The notes below the pieces were generated by a model. It had not been told where the DNA came from, made no database searches, and was given only the letters and a program-made list of their open reading frames with translations. Both the position numbers and the translations under genes were made by a program. A stretch of 64,000 bases of DNA from NCBI GenBank assembly GCA_963920765.1, contig OY987248.1, positions 7,288,539 through 7,352,538 on the forward strand, written 5' to 3'. Shown here piece after piece: positions 1-12,735 of the stretch. This DNA comes from Ulota crispa. Lineage: Eukaryota > Streptophyta > Bryopsida > Orthotrichales > Orthotrichaceae. Each line of letters starts with the position of its first letter. Position 1 is the stretch's first letter.

Positions 1-617
1 CCTCCAAAGTAGCCTCCAAAGAATCCTCCAAGCAATCCTCCGAGCAGTCTTCGAAAGAATCTGCAAAACAAAACTTCGAACAGTCTTCAAAGGAATCCTC
101 AAAGAAATCCTCCAAGTCCGACTCTCTTGTTACCTCGATCTCTGACTTCGGGAACAGCACCTGCTCAACGGCGAGCTCCAACAATCAGTCCGTTCCAGAA
201 GTCCCAACTCCAGTGTTCTGCCTGTGCAGCCTCTGTGGCAAATGCGAGAGCATCAACGACGATTTCCAAGACTCCAGCGCCGCCATATATAGGAACAATC
301 CCCTGTACAGTCCTGCACGAGCTATGACAGCCACAACGGTGCAAAACAGCAACACCACCTCCTCGAGGTGGAAATTTTTGTACACATCTCTAGAGATTCT
401 GTTTTTGGTGGTGCTCGCAGGCGTTTTGACAGTTGCGATGATACCGTATGTAGAGACGGTATTTAGGGCTCACGTGGCGGGTTATTGTAGGTCTTCTGCT
501 GAAGGAAAAGGGGATGGGGGTCCTCAGGTGACAGCGGATGGGATGCAGAGCGGGGTTGTAAAGTGGGTTAACTGTATGATAGACGACACTAGGTCTACTT
601 TGACTCCCGTGAGATGA
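1..617 (+). CDS. C-terminal part of a Ser/Lys-rich membrane protein, unidentified (5' end outside window)
   Basis: An open frame runs from the window edge (codons start at base 3) to a TGA at 615-617, giving about 204 residues. No start codon is chosen because the frame is open at the edge. The first ~45 residues are repeats of the type SKESS/SKQSS, rich in Ser, Lys and Glu. A cysteine cluster follows (CLCSLCGKC, codons from base 216), which could bind a metal. Then comes one strongly hydrophobic segment of about 25 residues (around bases 390-470, core LEILFLVVLAGVLTVAMI) that looks like a transmembrane helix, and a polar tail of ~55 residues. This suggests a single-pass tail-proximal membrane protein with a disordered N-terminal region. 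I do not recognise the family. It is convergent with the NUP88 gene. Splicing inside the visible part is not evident. Confidence 0.55.
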   Translation, partial: SKVASKESSKQSSEQSSKESAKQNFEQSSKESSKKSSKSDSLVTSISDFGNSTCSTASSNNQSVPEVPTPVFCLCSLCGKCESINDDFQDSSAAIYRNNPLYSPARAMTATTVQNSNTTSSRWKFLYTSLEILFLVVLAGVLTVAMIPYVETVFRAHVAGYCRSSAEGKGDGGPQVTADGMQSGVVKWVNCMIDDTRSTLTPVR

Positions 618-1448
618 ACATTTAACTTGAGAACTCATGGCAGGAGTTCGCTTGCGGAGTTAATTGATGTTTAAGGAACAGGATTCTAGACGTTATCTAC
701 TGTTTGTTGACACCATGCAATCAAAGGTTGAAACTTGAAAGTTTGCTGGTTCTAGTTTGTAAGCATGCAGATCTACAAAAGCGAGGAAATTGCAACCAAA
801 ATTAAGAGCTAGGGTTCTAGTCTCAAGTCTCTGAAGTCTCGAAATAATTTTGAACAAATCTGCGGCTAAATCAAATGGGATTTATGATAAGCTATCATTT
901 GTAATGACATACCAGTGATTTTATTCAACTTGCAAAGCTTAATGCTCCCAGATTATCACTATTTCATAAAAGAACCGCACCTGATTATCCCACCCACACC
1001 AAAATTTCAGCATTCATGGTATAAACAGCGTAGTTTCTCAAGATCAACGTGCAGGATTAGCAACCCAAGAATTGAGTAAAGTACAACAAAGCCTAGTTCG
1101 ATTAGAAAAGCAAAAGTTCCGGAACTACCTCCAGCGAACATGAGGCGCATTATCATTATCTCCAGAGAAATTACCTGTAACTGGTAAAGATAACGACAAA
1201 TGGTACACCGCTCATGGTGTCAACCCTAAACCCTAGACCTTAAAACCACTAAGAAGAACAAAATTCTTTTTACATTTCCTGTTAATGCGCACAAGGAGCA
1301 CCTCAATTACTAGAAACTCATCACTGACGTATTGGGTCCAAATTCTATCCTGTCCAGTCTAACTGGAGACCAGTACTGAATTACCAACAATTGTCGAAGG
1401 TGCCGATCTACAGTGTAATGGCTACAAGTGTCCACTTTGTGAGCGCTG
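618..1448. other. Convergent intergenic region / 3'UTRs
   Basis: AT-rich DNA between two convergent genes, presumably containing both 3'UTRs. A short run of plant telomere-like units (ctaaaccctag) lies near 1224-1238. No other coding or RNA signal is seen. Confidence 0.5.
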
Positions 1449-4400
1449 TCATCGATCTAAAAGTCGCTCCCGCTGAACCAGAGTATCATCAATTAGGTCA
1501 AGATTTGAAATCGTAGTACTAACTCGTCCTACTAGTTGATCTACAGCTGCCTGCACACATGTAAACACAAAGATTAGCGTTAAGCGGGAACAAAGATGCA
1601 ATGTACAATCCTCCACAACGTCGACGTGCTGCCAATCACTCATATATTACGTCATGCACTAAAGCAAACAAGCAACAATGGCTTCTCTTCAGCAGATATT
1701 TCCTTACAACTCTCTAACACTTCTCAAACAGCTGCGATGCACAACCAAAATGTAGAATCAGCAACTGAACCGTAATTATCAGGTCTCCCATAGGTTTCCC
1801 AATTGATTGCAACAAAAAGACTTGAGCAAGGCACAACGACATGATGCTTGCGAACATTTCAATAACTAAACAAAAAACGCCACTTCAATTCTTGCAGATT
1901 AGAGTGATGCAATAAGTTCAGCACTAGCTTCCACACCTTCAAATGGTACATCTGGGAGCTTGATACAACCGGAGTTGAAGGCTTCCCTCTATAGGGAGTC
2001 ATCTTTCGGCTTCCTGGAGAGGACATCCGGCTTGGGCTTGCAGCAGATCCTTTAGATAACTCCTGCGACTCAGCTAGAACTCGTTCACAACGATCTGACA
2101 GCACGTCTATGACCGAGCGGAAAATTTCATGGTTTTGAAATCTCATTGTATCTGCCAAAGGAAAAAAATTCAATTTTTGTCAGAGCAGTACAAGGTCACG
2201 TCATAATTTAAAAAATCCAAAAGAATTTTCAGAGCAACTAGAATTGTTGCAACAAGATTTACTGACCCAGCTCGGATTTAAAACTCAGCTCCGCTTCAGT
2301 AAGAGGTTTGTGCCGTAAACCAGGCAGATTGCTACAAGCTTTGATTCGCTGCTCAAGCTGCCAAGTTTTCTCTAAAGCCTGCTCAATACGTCCAGCGAGA
2401 GCACCAGTTCCTCGCTGAGCTTGTTTCACTGAATCCTGAACCTGCTGTAAACGTCTATGTTGATCCTCCACGTTTTGATAAAGTCGGGTTCCAAATGAAG
2501 TGAGTTCCACATGAGCCTAAAATTCCAAACCCAAAACTAAATAAGCAAATAGATAAATTTTGTGTCTTTCATTGAATGCAAAGAATCGACAATATTCAAA
2601 TACTGCAAATCGAGAAATGGAAGGAATGACTTTCAATGAAACGAGATATTTAGCATACAAATCACCCTCGAAAGGAGATCTGTACTAGGTATATCGAAAT
2701 AAAATAGTTTGATGTTGATACAAAGGTATTTTAATGAGCAACATATGAAAAAAAAATCAACACTATTTCTAAACTCAACTTTCTGTTATATTGAGCTATC
2801 ATGTACATGCTTACTGCACAACACACTTTGTAAAAATACACTTTGAAAGACTCGAGGCATACCCGATGAGCATATTGAACGTATTTTTCATGCAGCAGCT
2901 TGCACTGATCATGGAGGAATGCACGTCCCTCAACACTGTCCACTGTTAAGGGAGTGCCAGATGATGCAATCTGCAAAAGAGATGTCTCAACAACTTATTG
3001 AATTTTCAAAAATACCAGCTAGACACGACACCAAATTCTTAACTTTACAAAAATTTCAAACGTTGAGCTAAGAAAGGAATGAAAGGGCTTAGAGCTCGCT
3101 AAGTTCTTATAACTAACTAAAGGGCTTACCTGGGAAATGGGAATATCTTTTGGTCCAACAAGCAATTCTCGGCTCAATGTCTGGAAAACCCCAGTCTCTG
3201 CTACTTCATCATCACTTTGCTTAGCTCCTTCCAAATAAAGTGGAGATGCTTGAAGACGTTGTGGCTTTACTTCTACCACGACACAATCGCCACGTGAAGT
3301 AATTGCGACTAGCCACGTTTCTCCCAAAGGGTCCAAGATAGCAGCCACCCCAAGCAATGGCGAAGGGACAACGCTGGGACTAGGACATGTGTCCAAAAGG
3401 GGAACTAATGATGGAAGCGGGTCCCCTGCAACCAGGCAACAACGTGACTTGCTCAATAAAGCCTAGCCAGCACTCTGTTATATAATTCAATCACTCCAAC
3501 AGCGAAGACTTAAGTTTGTCAAGAAATGCGTTACATACTTACCAGTAAATCTCTTGTTCACAGAATCATCCGAAAATGGTAACCACTGCAGAATAATGGC
3601 ATCCATACCAGCTCCATGGTGACAATATAGCCTTTCGGGAACTACCGGATCCACCAAAAGAGAGGCAGTAGCACAGGATAGCACTGACGCCTGAAGTGAG
3701 AGCTCCACGTCTGCAAGACCCACCAATGGAGCTGGTTGACCTGTCCAAGGAGTGCTAGCATATTCATCAGTAGCACCATCCCCACGTTGGTTGGCAATAC
3801 CGAGACGAGTTGTTGAAATTAACGGCTGATCTTGTTGAACAACTTGAGCAAGCATGCCTACTGATAAGATGTGACCATCGTCATCCACTGTCAGTCGTGG
3901 AGGATTGGCGGTGTTCCACATTGGCTGCATCTCATCATCCACGCCATAGAGATGAACACAGCTATCTTTTCCACTCACAGCAAGTATGCTGTCTGAGCCT
4001 ACAACTGTATATGCTATATTTTCAGCCTGCTTTGCCACACTACCGGTGATACACAAGGGTCCCTGCAAGACGGTCAATAAAAGTGAACAACCTTTTTGCG
4101 GACTCCAAGGAAAATGAACGTTGCAGGATTCTCAAAGCCTTAAAAGAGATGAGTCAGATGTATTACAAACTAGAGTACTCACGATTCTATTGATGGGTTT
4201 GTGATTAAATACAATCTCGGCAACATCCCATGTACTCTGTAATTCAATATGTCCCAGTAATAGACAAGAGAATACTGACCTGGAGTAAAACAGAGGCATC
4301 TAAAGGAACGTGGGCATGAGCCTTTAACATGAAGGAGGAAAGTGCAGGTTCTTTTCCTGTACTTTCCGACCATGCTGAGAGTCCAGCGAAGACTGATTCA

Positions 4401-7132
4401 AGCCAAGCGAGTGCCAGACTAGCGTTGCGAACCACCGTTAAATCACACGCGCTTGCTGGTAGTGTAAAATGCATGGCATCCTTCACCAATTCGTCAATTG
4501 CTACTCCATTAAACATACTGTCAATCACACAAATCATTATGAACCTCTTAAAACATATTCTATCAACGCATTAAATAACGCTTTGGTGCTGGAATGTCAC
4601 ACTGCCCTTCAAAAGAGAGTGCAGGAGCACAGAATCCGAAGTTTTATATACAATCTACATTGGAAAGCAGTGAAAGCATATCGGAAAAGCTTGTTGGATA
4701 ATACCTTCCAAACGGTACAACAGGACAAAGAACATAGATAGAGCCGTTGCTGAAAAGAATGAAGACCTTTGCATCAGAAAACACAAGAAGCTCATCAGGA
4801 ATATAAAATCCCGCAATTACCCCTCCAACTGAGGCAGAATCCCTTAAAATCAAATTTCTTCACCATATTAAATGAGGTAAGAGGAGCTTCGTCATGTGGT
4901 TATACAGAAATTATTCATTGACGTTTTTTGAAATAGCTTTAAAAACCAGAAATTATCGATGCCAAGCGACAACCGACAGCAAGCGTATTCTGAAAAATGC
5001 TCAATCGAGAAAGAGTGTGGGGATAAAACAATGACAATAAAATAAGACATAAGTTCAGAACGCACTGTAAACCGATCCCAAAGATGTTCACCACCAAAGG
5101 CAAAGCCAACAGCTCGCGCAAGAGGATGTGATCCTGGACGAGAAGGTAGTTCAGCTTGCAAGTGATACTCTTGCTCCGCCTCCTCAACATCCACTGACAA
5201 ATCAAATAACCTGATATGACAATAAGATGAGCCCGGGGATGTCGATATGAATACAAAAAGCGCTTCAGAAAGCACTCATTTCAACTGGTCAGGTAAAGCC
5301 AACACTATTATCGACAAAACAATCGAAACGAAACATGATCTAAGACTGCTCAGACAAAAATCGCTGAGATATATGGAAAGTTGAGCGAAGTAATGAAAGC
5401 ACAGGAACTAACCTCAAAACACCATCTGTTGAGAGAACTCCCAAATGAGTGTCGCTGTAAGGATGCCATTCAACTTGCAGAATGCGCAATCCATTCCAAG
5501 CCTTCTTGCTAAAGAACTTGCCGCCTCCCACCTTGCTAGGCCTGCCACGTGTATGACCCCCGGCAACCGACACTTCAAAATCATGAGCGACATCACTTGC
5601 GGCAGCTCTTAGATTGTAGGAGACCTAAATCACTCTTCCCATAGCTGTCCGTTATCATATAATTACGGTATACCAATTAATTACGTCGTCCTAAAAACAA
5701 GGACGACACCAAATAGTCGTGCAGGCCTCTGCTTGCAAATACTAGAAGAAAATCAAGACAAAATGCGAGTGACAAGTCCCAGTACCTGCAAACGGTCATG
5801 CTTCCGGAAGAACTCGAAGGAGCTGAGAGGTGAGGAACTAAGTCAACTACAACCAAGCCAGTGTCTCCAGCAATGGCTAACGACCGTCCTGTTCTGTTGA
5901 ACACGATACATCTCACATTGAAGTCGATCTCTGGACTCGTTTTGAGAGTCTGCACAAAGCCATAACCTCGCAAATCAATAACATAATCTCAACAAGAAGA
6001 TTCACACATTGCTCAGCACGGCTCAATATAAAATAATCTGCTATCAATTAAAACGAAATAATCTTGGCAAAGTGAACGATATATGAAGTCCTTCTGTACA
6101 GATCCTAGAAAACTACACCTATTTCCAACACTTTCAGCGCCGTGCATAATTACTGTTACAAATGTTTAATACACTACTACTAGCAAATCAAAGAGGATCT
6201 CAACGCATCAAAGAATGCGTTATTTACATACTGCATTCCAAAATTACAAGGTTTCAAAGTCTTATTGACAGATAACCTAAAACCGGTACAAGTTCTTGTT
6301 GCGCATTCTCAAAATCAATGTACACTCCTTGTGCAAGATTTTAGGGCGTTGCATTCAGTTCAGAGTCTCATTTAGATGCCTCTACCTTAACTTGATTTCT
6401 ATGTTTTCAATCGGTGACTGCAAGACACAACCAAAGCTAAAACAAAAGAAACGAAACACGTTTTTTCTTTAAAATCCACTGTATTGCTCGAACCTTGAAG
6501 CTTTTCGAGGCGAACAGCGATGGAGTACCACCAGTAGCATTCAACGAATCGGAATGCTGCCTAACCTAAAACGGTATAAGTTCTTGTTGCACGTTCTCAA
6601 TATCAATGTACACTTCTTCTGCAAGATTTTAGGGCGTTGCATTCAGTTCGGTGTCTCATTTAGATGCCTCTACCTTAACTCGATTTGTATGTTTTCAATT
6701 AGTAACTACAAGACACAACCAAAGCTAAAAAGAAACGAAACAAGTTCTCTCTTTTAAGATCCACTGTATTGCTCGAACCTTGAAGCTTTTCGAGGCGAAC
6801 AGCGATGGAGTACCACCAGTAGCATTCAACGAATCGGAATGCTGCACGTCCACGTAATGCAGCAGCTTCTCCGCGGAGTTCCAAACAAACAGGTGTCCTC
6901 TGCCATCCGATGCAACAAGGTTGAGACGTAGTCGTGGCCGAGGAGCCGTTTTGCTCTCCGCCTCTGTTTGGAGCAAGCACGCCTTCTTGAAGATCGGATT
7001 CGATTGCAGCTTCTCCAACTCCCGGGATTGAGACGCACTCTCTGCTGCTGCTGCTGGTGTTCTTCCTCGAGACAGCTTGGAGCGCTTCTCCCCGCCTCCG
7101 TCCTCTCCATCCCTCCCCCTCTCTCGAGACAT
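1449..7132 (-). CDS. NUP88: Nuclear pore protein NUP88 (plant MOS7), 12 exons, ~905 aa
   Basis: Reconstructed exons (minus strand): 7132-6779, 5949-5786, 5607-5413, 5210-5073, 4842-4705, 4517-4280, 4062-3543, 3425-3130, 2970-2863, 2516-2267, 2151-1937, 1550-1449. The phases join without a break (2718 nt, TGA at 1451-1449), so the gene looks intact. The family forms an N-terminal beta-propeller and a C-terminal coiled coil in the NUP214/NUP88 subcomplex on the cytoplasmic pore face. In Arabidopsis, MOS7 controls nuclear protein retention and immunity. Recognisable blocks are the VFNRTGRSLAIAGDTGLVV blade (exon 2), VEWHPYSDTHLGVLSTDGVL (exon 3), the YCHHGAG region (exon 7), SVEGRAFLHDQCKLLHEKYV (exon 9) and the helical LTEAELSFKSEL segment (exon 10). 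The length is slightly above Arabidopsis MOS7 (about 810) because of low-complexity inserts in exons 1 and 3. The exon 3 acceptor (AAG) and the exon 1 donor (AAG|GTTCGA) are the least certain junctions. The ATG at 7132-7130 starts MSRERGRDG. Confidence 0.93.
6276..6840. repeat. Partial tandem duplication of the NUP88 exon 1/intron 1 junction
   Basis: About 280 bp at 6276-6555 are repeated with a 285-bp period at 6561-6840. The repeat includes roughly the last 60 nt of exon 1, its donor site and the first ~220 nt of intron 1. The downstream copy (in the direction of transcription, 6555-6276) lies inside intron 1 and so carries a decoy exon end with the same donor sequence but no obvious acceptor. 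The copies differ at scattered positions, so the event is not very recent. Confidence 0.85.
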
Positions 7133-7500
7133 GGCTAATGTAAAACCCCAAGGAGAAGTGCAAATCCTGGAGACTAAAGAGCTTCTCCGGTCCTGAAAAT
7201 GTTTCTATAACTTTTTGTAACGGAATGCATCAGATTACGGCTGAATGGACATGAAAGTGATTCATGTCCGTGGCTCTTTGCGATTGATGCACCAGCGAGA
7301 CGTCATGACGCTGGAAGCTTGAAGCTCACAGCAATTTTGTGAGAGAGAGGGTCGGGCAGCCGAAGCTATTCTCTTGTGGATGAATGTCGTCGTTCGGATG
7401 AAATATATTTCATCATTATACTCTGCGTTTGGAATTATCAAGTGTTTGGGGCTGCACTCAAGTGGCAGGGTTTAGGGTTTTAGCTTTCCAGTTTTGTTGC
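7133..7500 (-). promoter_or_regulatory. NUP88 5'UTR/promoter zone with telomere-box
   Basis: Sequence just upstream of the NUP88 start codon. At 7467-7483 there is agggtttagggttttag, the reverse form of the plant telo-box (AAACCCTAAA), a common promoter element of plant housekeeping genes. No convincing TATA box was identified and the transcription start is unknown. Confidence 0.35.
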
Positions 7501-10052
7501 AGTGCAGTTTTAACCCCAGAGCGCCCAAGAGACATTCTAATGTTTCTCAAAAAGTTGGGTCAATTCAATTGTGACCCATATAATCTCATTGCACATTTGG
7601 TGAAATCACTTTCAATTGAATTCAGAATGATGGAAACGTTTTCCATTAACAATTCATATGGTTTGATTTTCTAAATCATATTTTTCAATCTAGAGTGGTA
7701 TTTTGATTGCAAACAAGTCAAGCTTTTTTTGTGTCAACCCTAGGCCCTCAAGGGTTAACCTTTAATCCTACTTGCCCAAGCCATTTTTACCAAAATCAAG
7801 GTTTTTGGAAACTGACAACTTTGATGCATCATATCTCAGTTAATTAGATGATTCACAAAAAGTGACCATTGACCAAACACTAGAACACCTACTTGGAAAA
7901 TGGCTTGCAAATTTTGGGAACAATTGACCGTGGGAGATGGGAGATTATAACATTTGATCAAACAGCACGTGATGGCAAAATCTCAAATTTTGGCAAGTAA
8001 TTGCTGTTAATTGATTTTTACAAAATTCTATAAGCCCTTGATCCATCTCAGATTTTGTGAGTAGCAAGATTAGATGTGTATGCACACACCTGTAAATTAT
8101 TGAAGATTGTACTTCTTTTTATGTCAAGTTTTAGGACTTCAAATTGCTAGTGCACAAAAAATAATGACTAGCACAATTGATGAGGGTTGCCATGATAAGG
8201 GTCTAGAACATGCTTGAACCCTTGCCAACAAATCTCCCACCACAAAGCACGCACAAGGAAGCTTGCAAGGACTACTGACTGATTGCAACCTGTAAAATGC
8301 TGCTTGCCACCACGTCCTGTATGGTGTTTCATCTAATCAAATCTCTTGCAACACTTGTACAACGTTTGACTTGCCTTGCCATTACTCCATTGGAATGGAC
8401 AACTTGAATGCCTTCATAATTGTAGTTTATAGCAAGATCAAAAAGTTAGATTGAGTGCCTCAAAGAAGCCTTTGAAATCATGCAAGGACATGCACTTTTG
8501 GTCCTTTGGGGCATTCAGGGGTTAACCCTTTAAAGACCACCAAACCATATTTTGGTTCAAGAGAGTGGTTTTTGGCCTATAGAGTAAAGTCACTCAACAA
8601 TTTGGAAATCGGTCTTGAAGAACTCTTGTGATTACAAGAATTTTGCATCCAACCAAAAAAACAACAATGAAATCTAGTATGTGAGGACAAATACTAGCAT
8701 TTATACATCATGGCCTCAAAATATGTATCCATTATTGGTCAAAAATGGATTAAAGCAACAACGCAATACATTAAACATCTAAGAAGAATGTCACATTTCA
8801 ATTTGTGTGGTCCTAAAAAATTTCAAATTACTAAAGATATACGCTTGTATTGTTTCTTTATACAATAGTAGTATAATTGTAGTTTTTGAAAATCTATTGA
8901 AATGGTGTTATCATTCCATTTTTTAAACTTTTCATCCCACATTTAAAGCTAATTCTTGATTGTTTTCACCAATTGGATTTTTAGTAGAATTTATCAAATT
9001 TCTTACAGAACCATTTTAGAGTAGCAAAGAAAGTGGGATTTATGACCATTTTTGTCCACTTAGCTACACCTTGTGATTTCTATTTTTATCCATTTTGAGT
9101 GAAACTAGGCTTCTTGGAAAGGTGAGAAAGCTTAATTTCTAGAAATATAAAGCTCTTCTTGAGATGGATGCATGGTTGGATGGACCAAAATGTGTGTCCC
9201 ATCCAATTTTCAAGAACATGTTTGATTGCATGGCTTCTTTCTTATAGAAGAAAGACCTTGGAAACATCCTAAATTAGTGAATCTATTCTATACTTGTTTA
9301 TAAAACAAAATATGTAATCAATGTTTGTTAAAAATGATAATATAAGAAATAAGGGACTTTTCAATGCATATATTTGGACCGTCCCATTCATAGCATCCTA
9401 TGAAAATGATAGACATAATATATCAAGTTAGCTATAATGCATACATAGGGACTACATATGTGATTTAGCATCTTTTAAGTATTTCAAAAACGTGCTATAA
9501 TTTTAGAAAAGTGATATACAATAAAAGATATGGACTTTTTAATGCCCAAGTTAAGGCTGAATGTTTAAGCGACAATATCTTAATGATTTTAAAAAAAATT
9601 TAGTTTATTTTTTTTCTTTTGCAAAAGCTTTCCTAATGGCTACATGGGCTTGGTCCTATCTATTATAATGCACATATTTTTATAAAAGAGAACAAACACT
9701 TTGTGATCCATACTCACAGAAATCTCAAAATTATGGACTTTTTATGGCATTTTATCCGCCGTTTTTGGTCCACTAGACCATGCAAATGCCCCTCAAGCAA
9801 AGCTTGTATGAAGGTAGGATCCAAAACCACACAAGCATAAAAAACTAAAGATTTACCACCTACAACTCACTCAATCATTCTCACCTCCAATAGTATATAG
9901 ATCTAATTGAAATCTTGACACTTTATAGTAAACAAAGTGTTCTTCCCATTTGTACAATTGGATTATCAAAATTGAGTTCATATTTGATTCAATTACACAT
10001 CTAAGTTTATTGCCTTGGTTTCTAGTGAATTTTGTGAAAATGTGTGTGGTCT
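7501..10052. other. Intergenic DNA with fragments of TTAA-type elements
   Basis: AT-rich, no coding signal. Ends of the TTAA-bounded element family are visible at ~7746-7765 (caagggttaacctttaatcc) and ~8519-8540 (caggggttaaccctttaaag). In each place a right end (GGGTTAA) and a left end (TTAACC) share one TTAA, as if elements had inserted side by side. Whether 7757-8529 is one element is unproven. Confidence 0.4.
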
Positions 10053-10633
10053 TTAACCCTTAAACAATGGGTTGGTCTCTGTGACCAGCCCAACTACAAT
10101 ATTTTACACTGTTCATCTCAATGCCCAGCAATTATAATATGATTTCCTAAAATTGCAAGAGTCAGCAATGCATGGTGCCCTCATGAAAATTGCAAGATGT
10201 GTAGTTTGGGACCTAACAACGTGTTTTTGAATCTTCTCACTATTTGAATTACCTAAAAATATGAATACATCTGATGAGTTAATATTTTGCATTTTCATGA
10301 TGGACCATGTGTTTATGATCACCTCTGAAATTAAATTAGATGAAAAACAACTTTTTTCTGTATCATAGAATCATAAAAGGTGAAGAGTTAGTGTTCCAGT
10401 TTGGGATATTGAATTTGAGGTTGGAGCCTAGGGTCAACCATTCAAAAAATTTGAGGCGCCCTTGCGGGCACCACAAGGGGGGTTGGAAATATTTTCAACC
10501 AGCAATTGACGCGTCTCAGTATAATCTCACTAACTGCGTCATTGCCCCAAGCGCAAAGATGCTAACTTATTAACCATTTTGCCTTCTTGTAGCCTTTGGA
10601 GAGAAGAGGCGCTGATTATATTTAAGGGTTATA
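10053..10633 (+). mobile_element. Diverged TTAA-type element, relative of the copy at 47382
   Basis: The left end TTAACCCTTAAACA at 10053 and about 350 bp inside it resemble the element at 47382-47744, including a shared stretch ending catgtgtttatgatc. The right end is uncertain; a weak tttaagggttat at ~10621 is the best candidate. A GC-richer segment at 10450-10560 interrupts the similarity. Confidence 0.45.
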
Positions 10634-10639
10634 TGCACT

Positions 10640-11227
10640 TTTCATGCTCTTGTAGGGTTTTACGTGAAGGAGTCTATACAAGTTGCACATCCATGTTTTA
10701 TAAGGGGGCAGGCAGCGTTTAAACTTCTGGCAAATTTTTACCAAAATCTTACCTCAAATTGTGATTTGTTACCATAACACTAGAAAAATCGGCTGAAAAA
10801 ATGGATGAAATTGTTAGGGTCCTTCCAAGCACATACCAGACCTGCCAAAATTTGAATGAAAGCTACTAATATTAGTTGATTTTGTGGATGAACATGTACT
10901 CGTCGCTAATTCTATCCATTTTTGTTCAAGTTTTTCTTTCATGCTTGCATTGTTGGGTGATTGTCGCGAAACCAACAAAAAACAAAAATTAATGGCTAAA
11001 GGTGGTGTCAAAAATCCAGCTAAATTTTGGAAAACTTCTAAGAGCATCTCTAGCCAACATGTAGTTTTTCATCCTTGCAAATTGCAATGTTTCTTGTTTG
11101 CAAAGTTGAATAATGTTTCCTCCTATTTGTACAACTAGGTAGAATAGTGTTCAACCAATAATTAAGAAGCCTCTTTGTTTGAAAAGTAGATAGATTCTTC
11201 ATCATTGCTTACTCAACCTATTTACCC
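10640..11227. other. Intergenic DNA, nothing recognised
   Basis: AT-rich sequence with no credible gene. A CACTAGAAAAATCGG motif near 10778 resembles a CACTA terminus, but no partner end was found nearby. Confidence 0.4.
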
Positions 11228-11461
11228 TTAATCCTTAAAAAACCATAGGGCAAAGTAAATACATTGCCGTAAAATTAACATTTGCTACCAAAATGAAGTT
11301 TTAATTTGGGATCTCCAATAGCTCACTAGAACGGCTTTGATCTATTCTCCAACTTCTTTGTTGATCTTAACTATAGTAAAGGTGTGAATCTAGTCCAAAT
11401 ACAAGAAAAACACCTCGTATTCTATTGGTCGCACCAGCACGCTATGTCCTTTAGGGGTTAA
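11228..11461 (+). mobile_element. TTAA-bounded MITE (piggyBac-like), 234 bp
   Basis: Begins ttaatccttaaaaaacc and ends gtcctttaggggttaa, both with TTAA at the outer edge. The body (ttttaatttgggatct..., ...ccaaatacaagaaaaacacc) recurs at 11458, 52783, 53436 and 60692. Confidence 0.7.
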
Positions 11462-11674
11462 ACGTCCCAAGGGCATAGTAGATGCGTTGGGCATTTGCTA
11501 CCAACATGAAATTTTAACTTGGGATCTCAATTAGCTCACTAGAGCTGCCTTTAACTATATTCCAACTTCTTTGTTGATCTCAAATGTAGTAGAGGTGTGG
11601 ATTCATTCCAAATACAAGAAAAACACCTTGTGTTGTACTAGTCGCAAAGGGCCTTTCTGACATTTAAGGGTTAA
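11458..11674 (+). mobile_element. Second TTAA-bounded MITE sharing a TTAA with the first
   Basis: Same family as the preceding element and in the same orientation. It starts in the same TTAA (11458-11461) that ends the upstream copy and finishes acatttaagggttaa at 11671-11674. The left end has diverged (ttaaacgtcccaaggg). Confidence 0.7.
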
Positions 11675-11890
11675 CAGATCAAAGAAAAATAGTTTTTAGA
11701 GGAATTTTCATGCACTAGGGAACTATAAATTTTGTAGCATAGGAGGTAATTCTTTGGCAAATCCAAGCATTAACTGCCTCTTTTTCATCCAAAAATGCAT
11801 CTCGTATGGTGTTTTGCCATACGAGTGGAGATGCTCTAACAACCTCATTTTTAACTTTGCTTCAAAAGAACAAGAACATCCTAGAATCTA

Positions 11891-12043
11891 CACTAGAAGA
11901 AATCTTGTCCTAAACGACTAGGTCACAATGACTGCAAATGTCCTAAACAACTAAATTCTAGTGCAATTGGGTCATTGTATAGTCGTTTAGGACATTTGCA
12001 ATTGTTGTGAACCAGTCGTTTAGGACATGTTTTTCTTCTAGTG
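11891..12043 (+). mobile_element. 153-bp non-autonomous CACTA MITE with 3-bp TSD
   Basis: Starts CACTAGAAGAAA and ends TTCTTCTAGTG, with inverted arms of about 40 bp. It is flanked on both sides by CTA (11888-11890 and 12044-12046), the 3-bp target duplication expected of CACTA elements. Internally it repeats TCCTAAACGAC/TCCTAAACAAC four times, a motif also seen near the right end of the 27.5-kb CACTA element. Confidence 0.88.
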
Positions 12044-12735
12044 CTACTTGAAATTTCTAACACGTTAAGTCATGCTTTTGACCACTTGAACCAACAATCA
12101 AAATCAAATATGGGATTCCTAGTCATGGGGGTGATTTGCACTATATCCTACAACCACTTGAGAAGAACCAATTCCCAACTTTTGTTGAGATATAAAGTGC
12201 AAAAAGGAACATTAACAAAAGGTTTGAATATTATCAACAAAGGTTTAAGTTCCTGGAAGATGAAACTATTGCTCATTTTTTTCTCATTTTTTTGGAGGTT
12301 GCCCAGTATTTGTCATGTGTTAAATGTTTTGCTTTCAACAATTCAAGTAGTATTTTTTTGCCAATTTTGAAGTCTAACAATTTATTAGACGTTAATATTT
12401 TTTAACATTTGTTACTGTATGTGCTAGTTTAAATTTCTTTCTGTAAAGTATAATTTCAATTAGTTGGGCTCTTAAAAATTTAGGAACTTGGTTTAGATTT
12501 GGGCTTGTATGGATGTGTGGGCATAGCTAGCTATTTATAATTTTGGAACAAACCAACACCTTCCAAATGATGTTTGGTGGTTCCTCATGCTTTGCTTGAG
12601 GCACACTCCATACTTCCATTCCTAGTATTGTTTGTAACTTACTCCTACTCTTGCACCTCTTGCATGCAATGCTTTTAAAGACTCCCATATTTAGTGCCAC
12701 TAGCACTTTCATTCATAGCACTTGCACCTCTCAAG
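12044..12735. other. Intergenic DNA, nothing recognised
   Basis: AT-rich. Short open frames present here have no coding character. Confidence 0.4.

Noticed and set aside
213..617. Treating the frame from 213 as a complete small gene
   Set aside because: Codon 213 is GTG and the frame is open to the window edge with continuous Ser/Lys-rich coding sequence, so this is a 3' fragment of a longer gene.
1214..1240. Short ctaaaccctag run as a telomere insertion
   Set aside because: Only about two units; too short to be more than chance or a minor repeat.
10778..10800. CACTAGAAAAATCGG as the end of another CACTA element
   Set aside because: No inverted partner end or target duplication was found in the window.
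12041..12370. 109-codon plus frame
   Set aside because: AT-rich, hydrophobic by composition, overlaps the end of the mini-CACTA; no motif.
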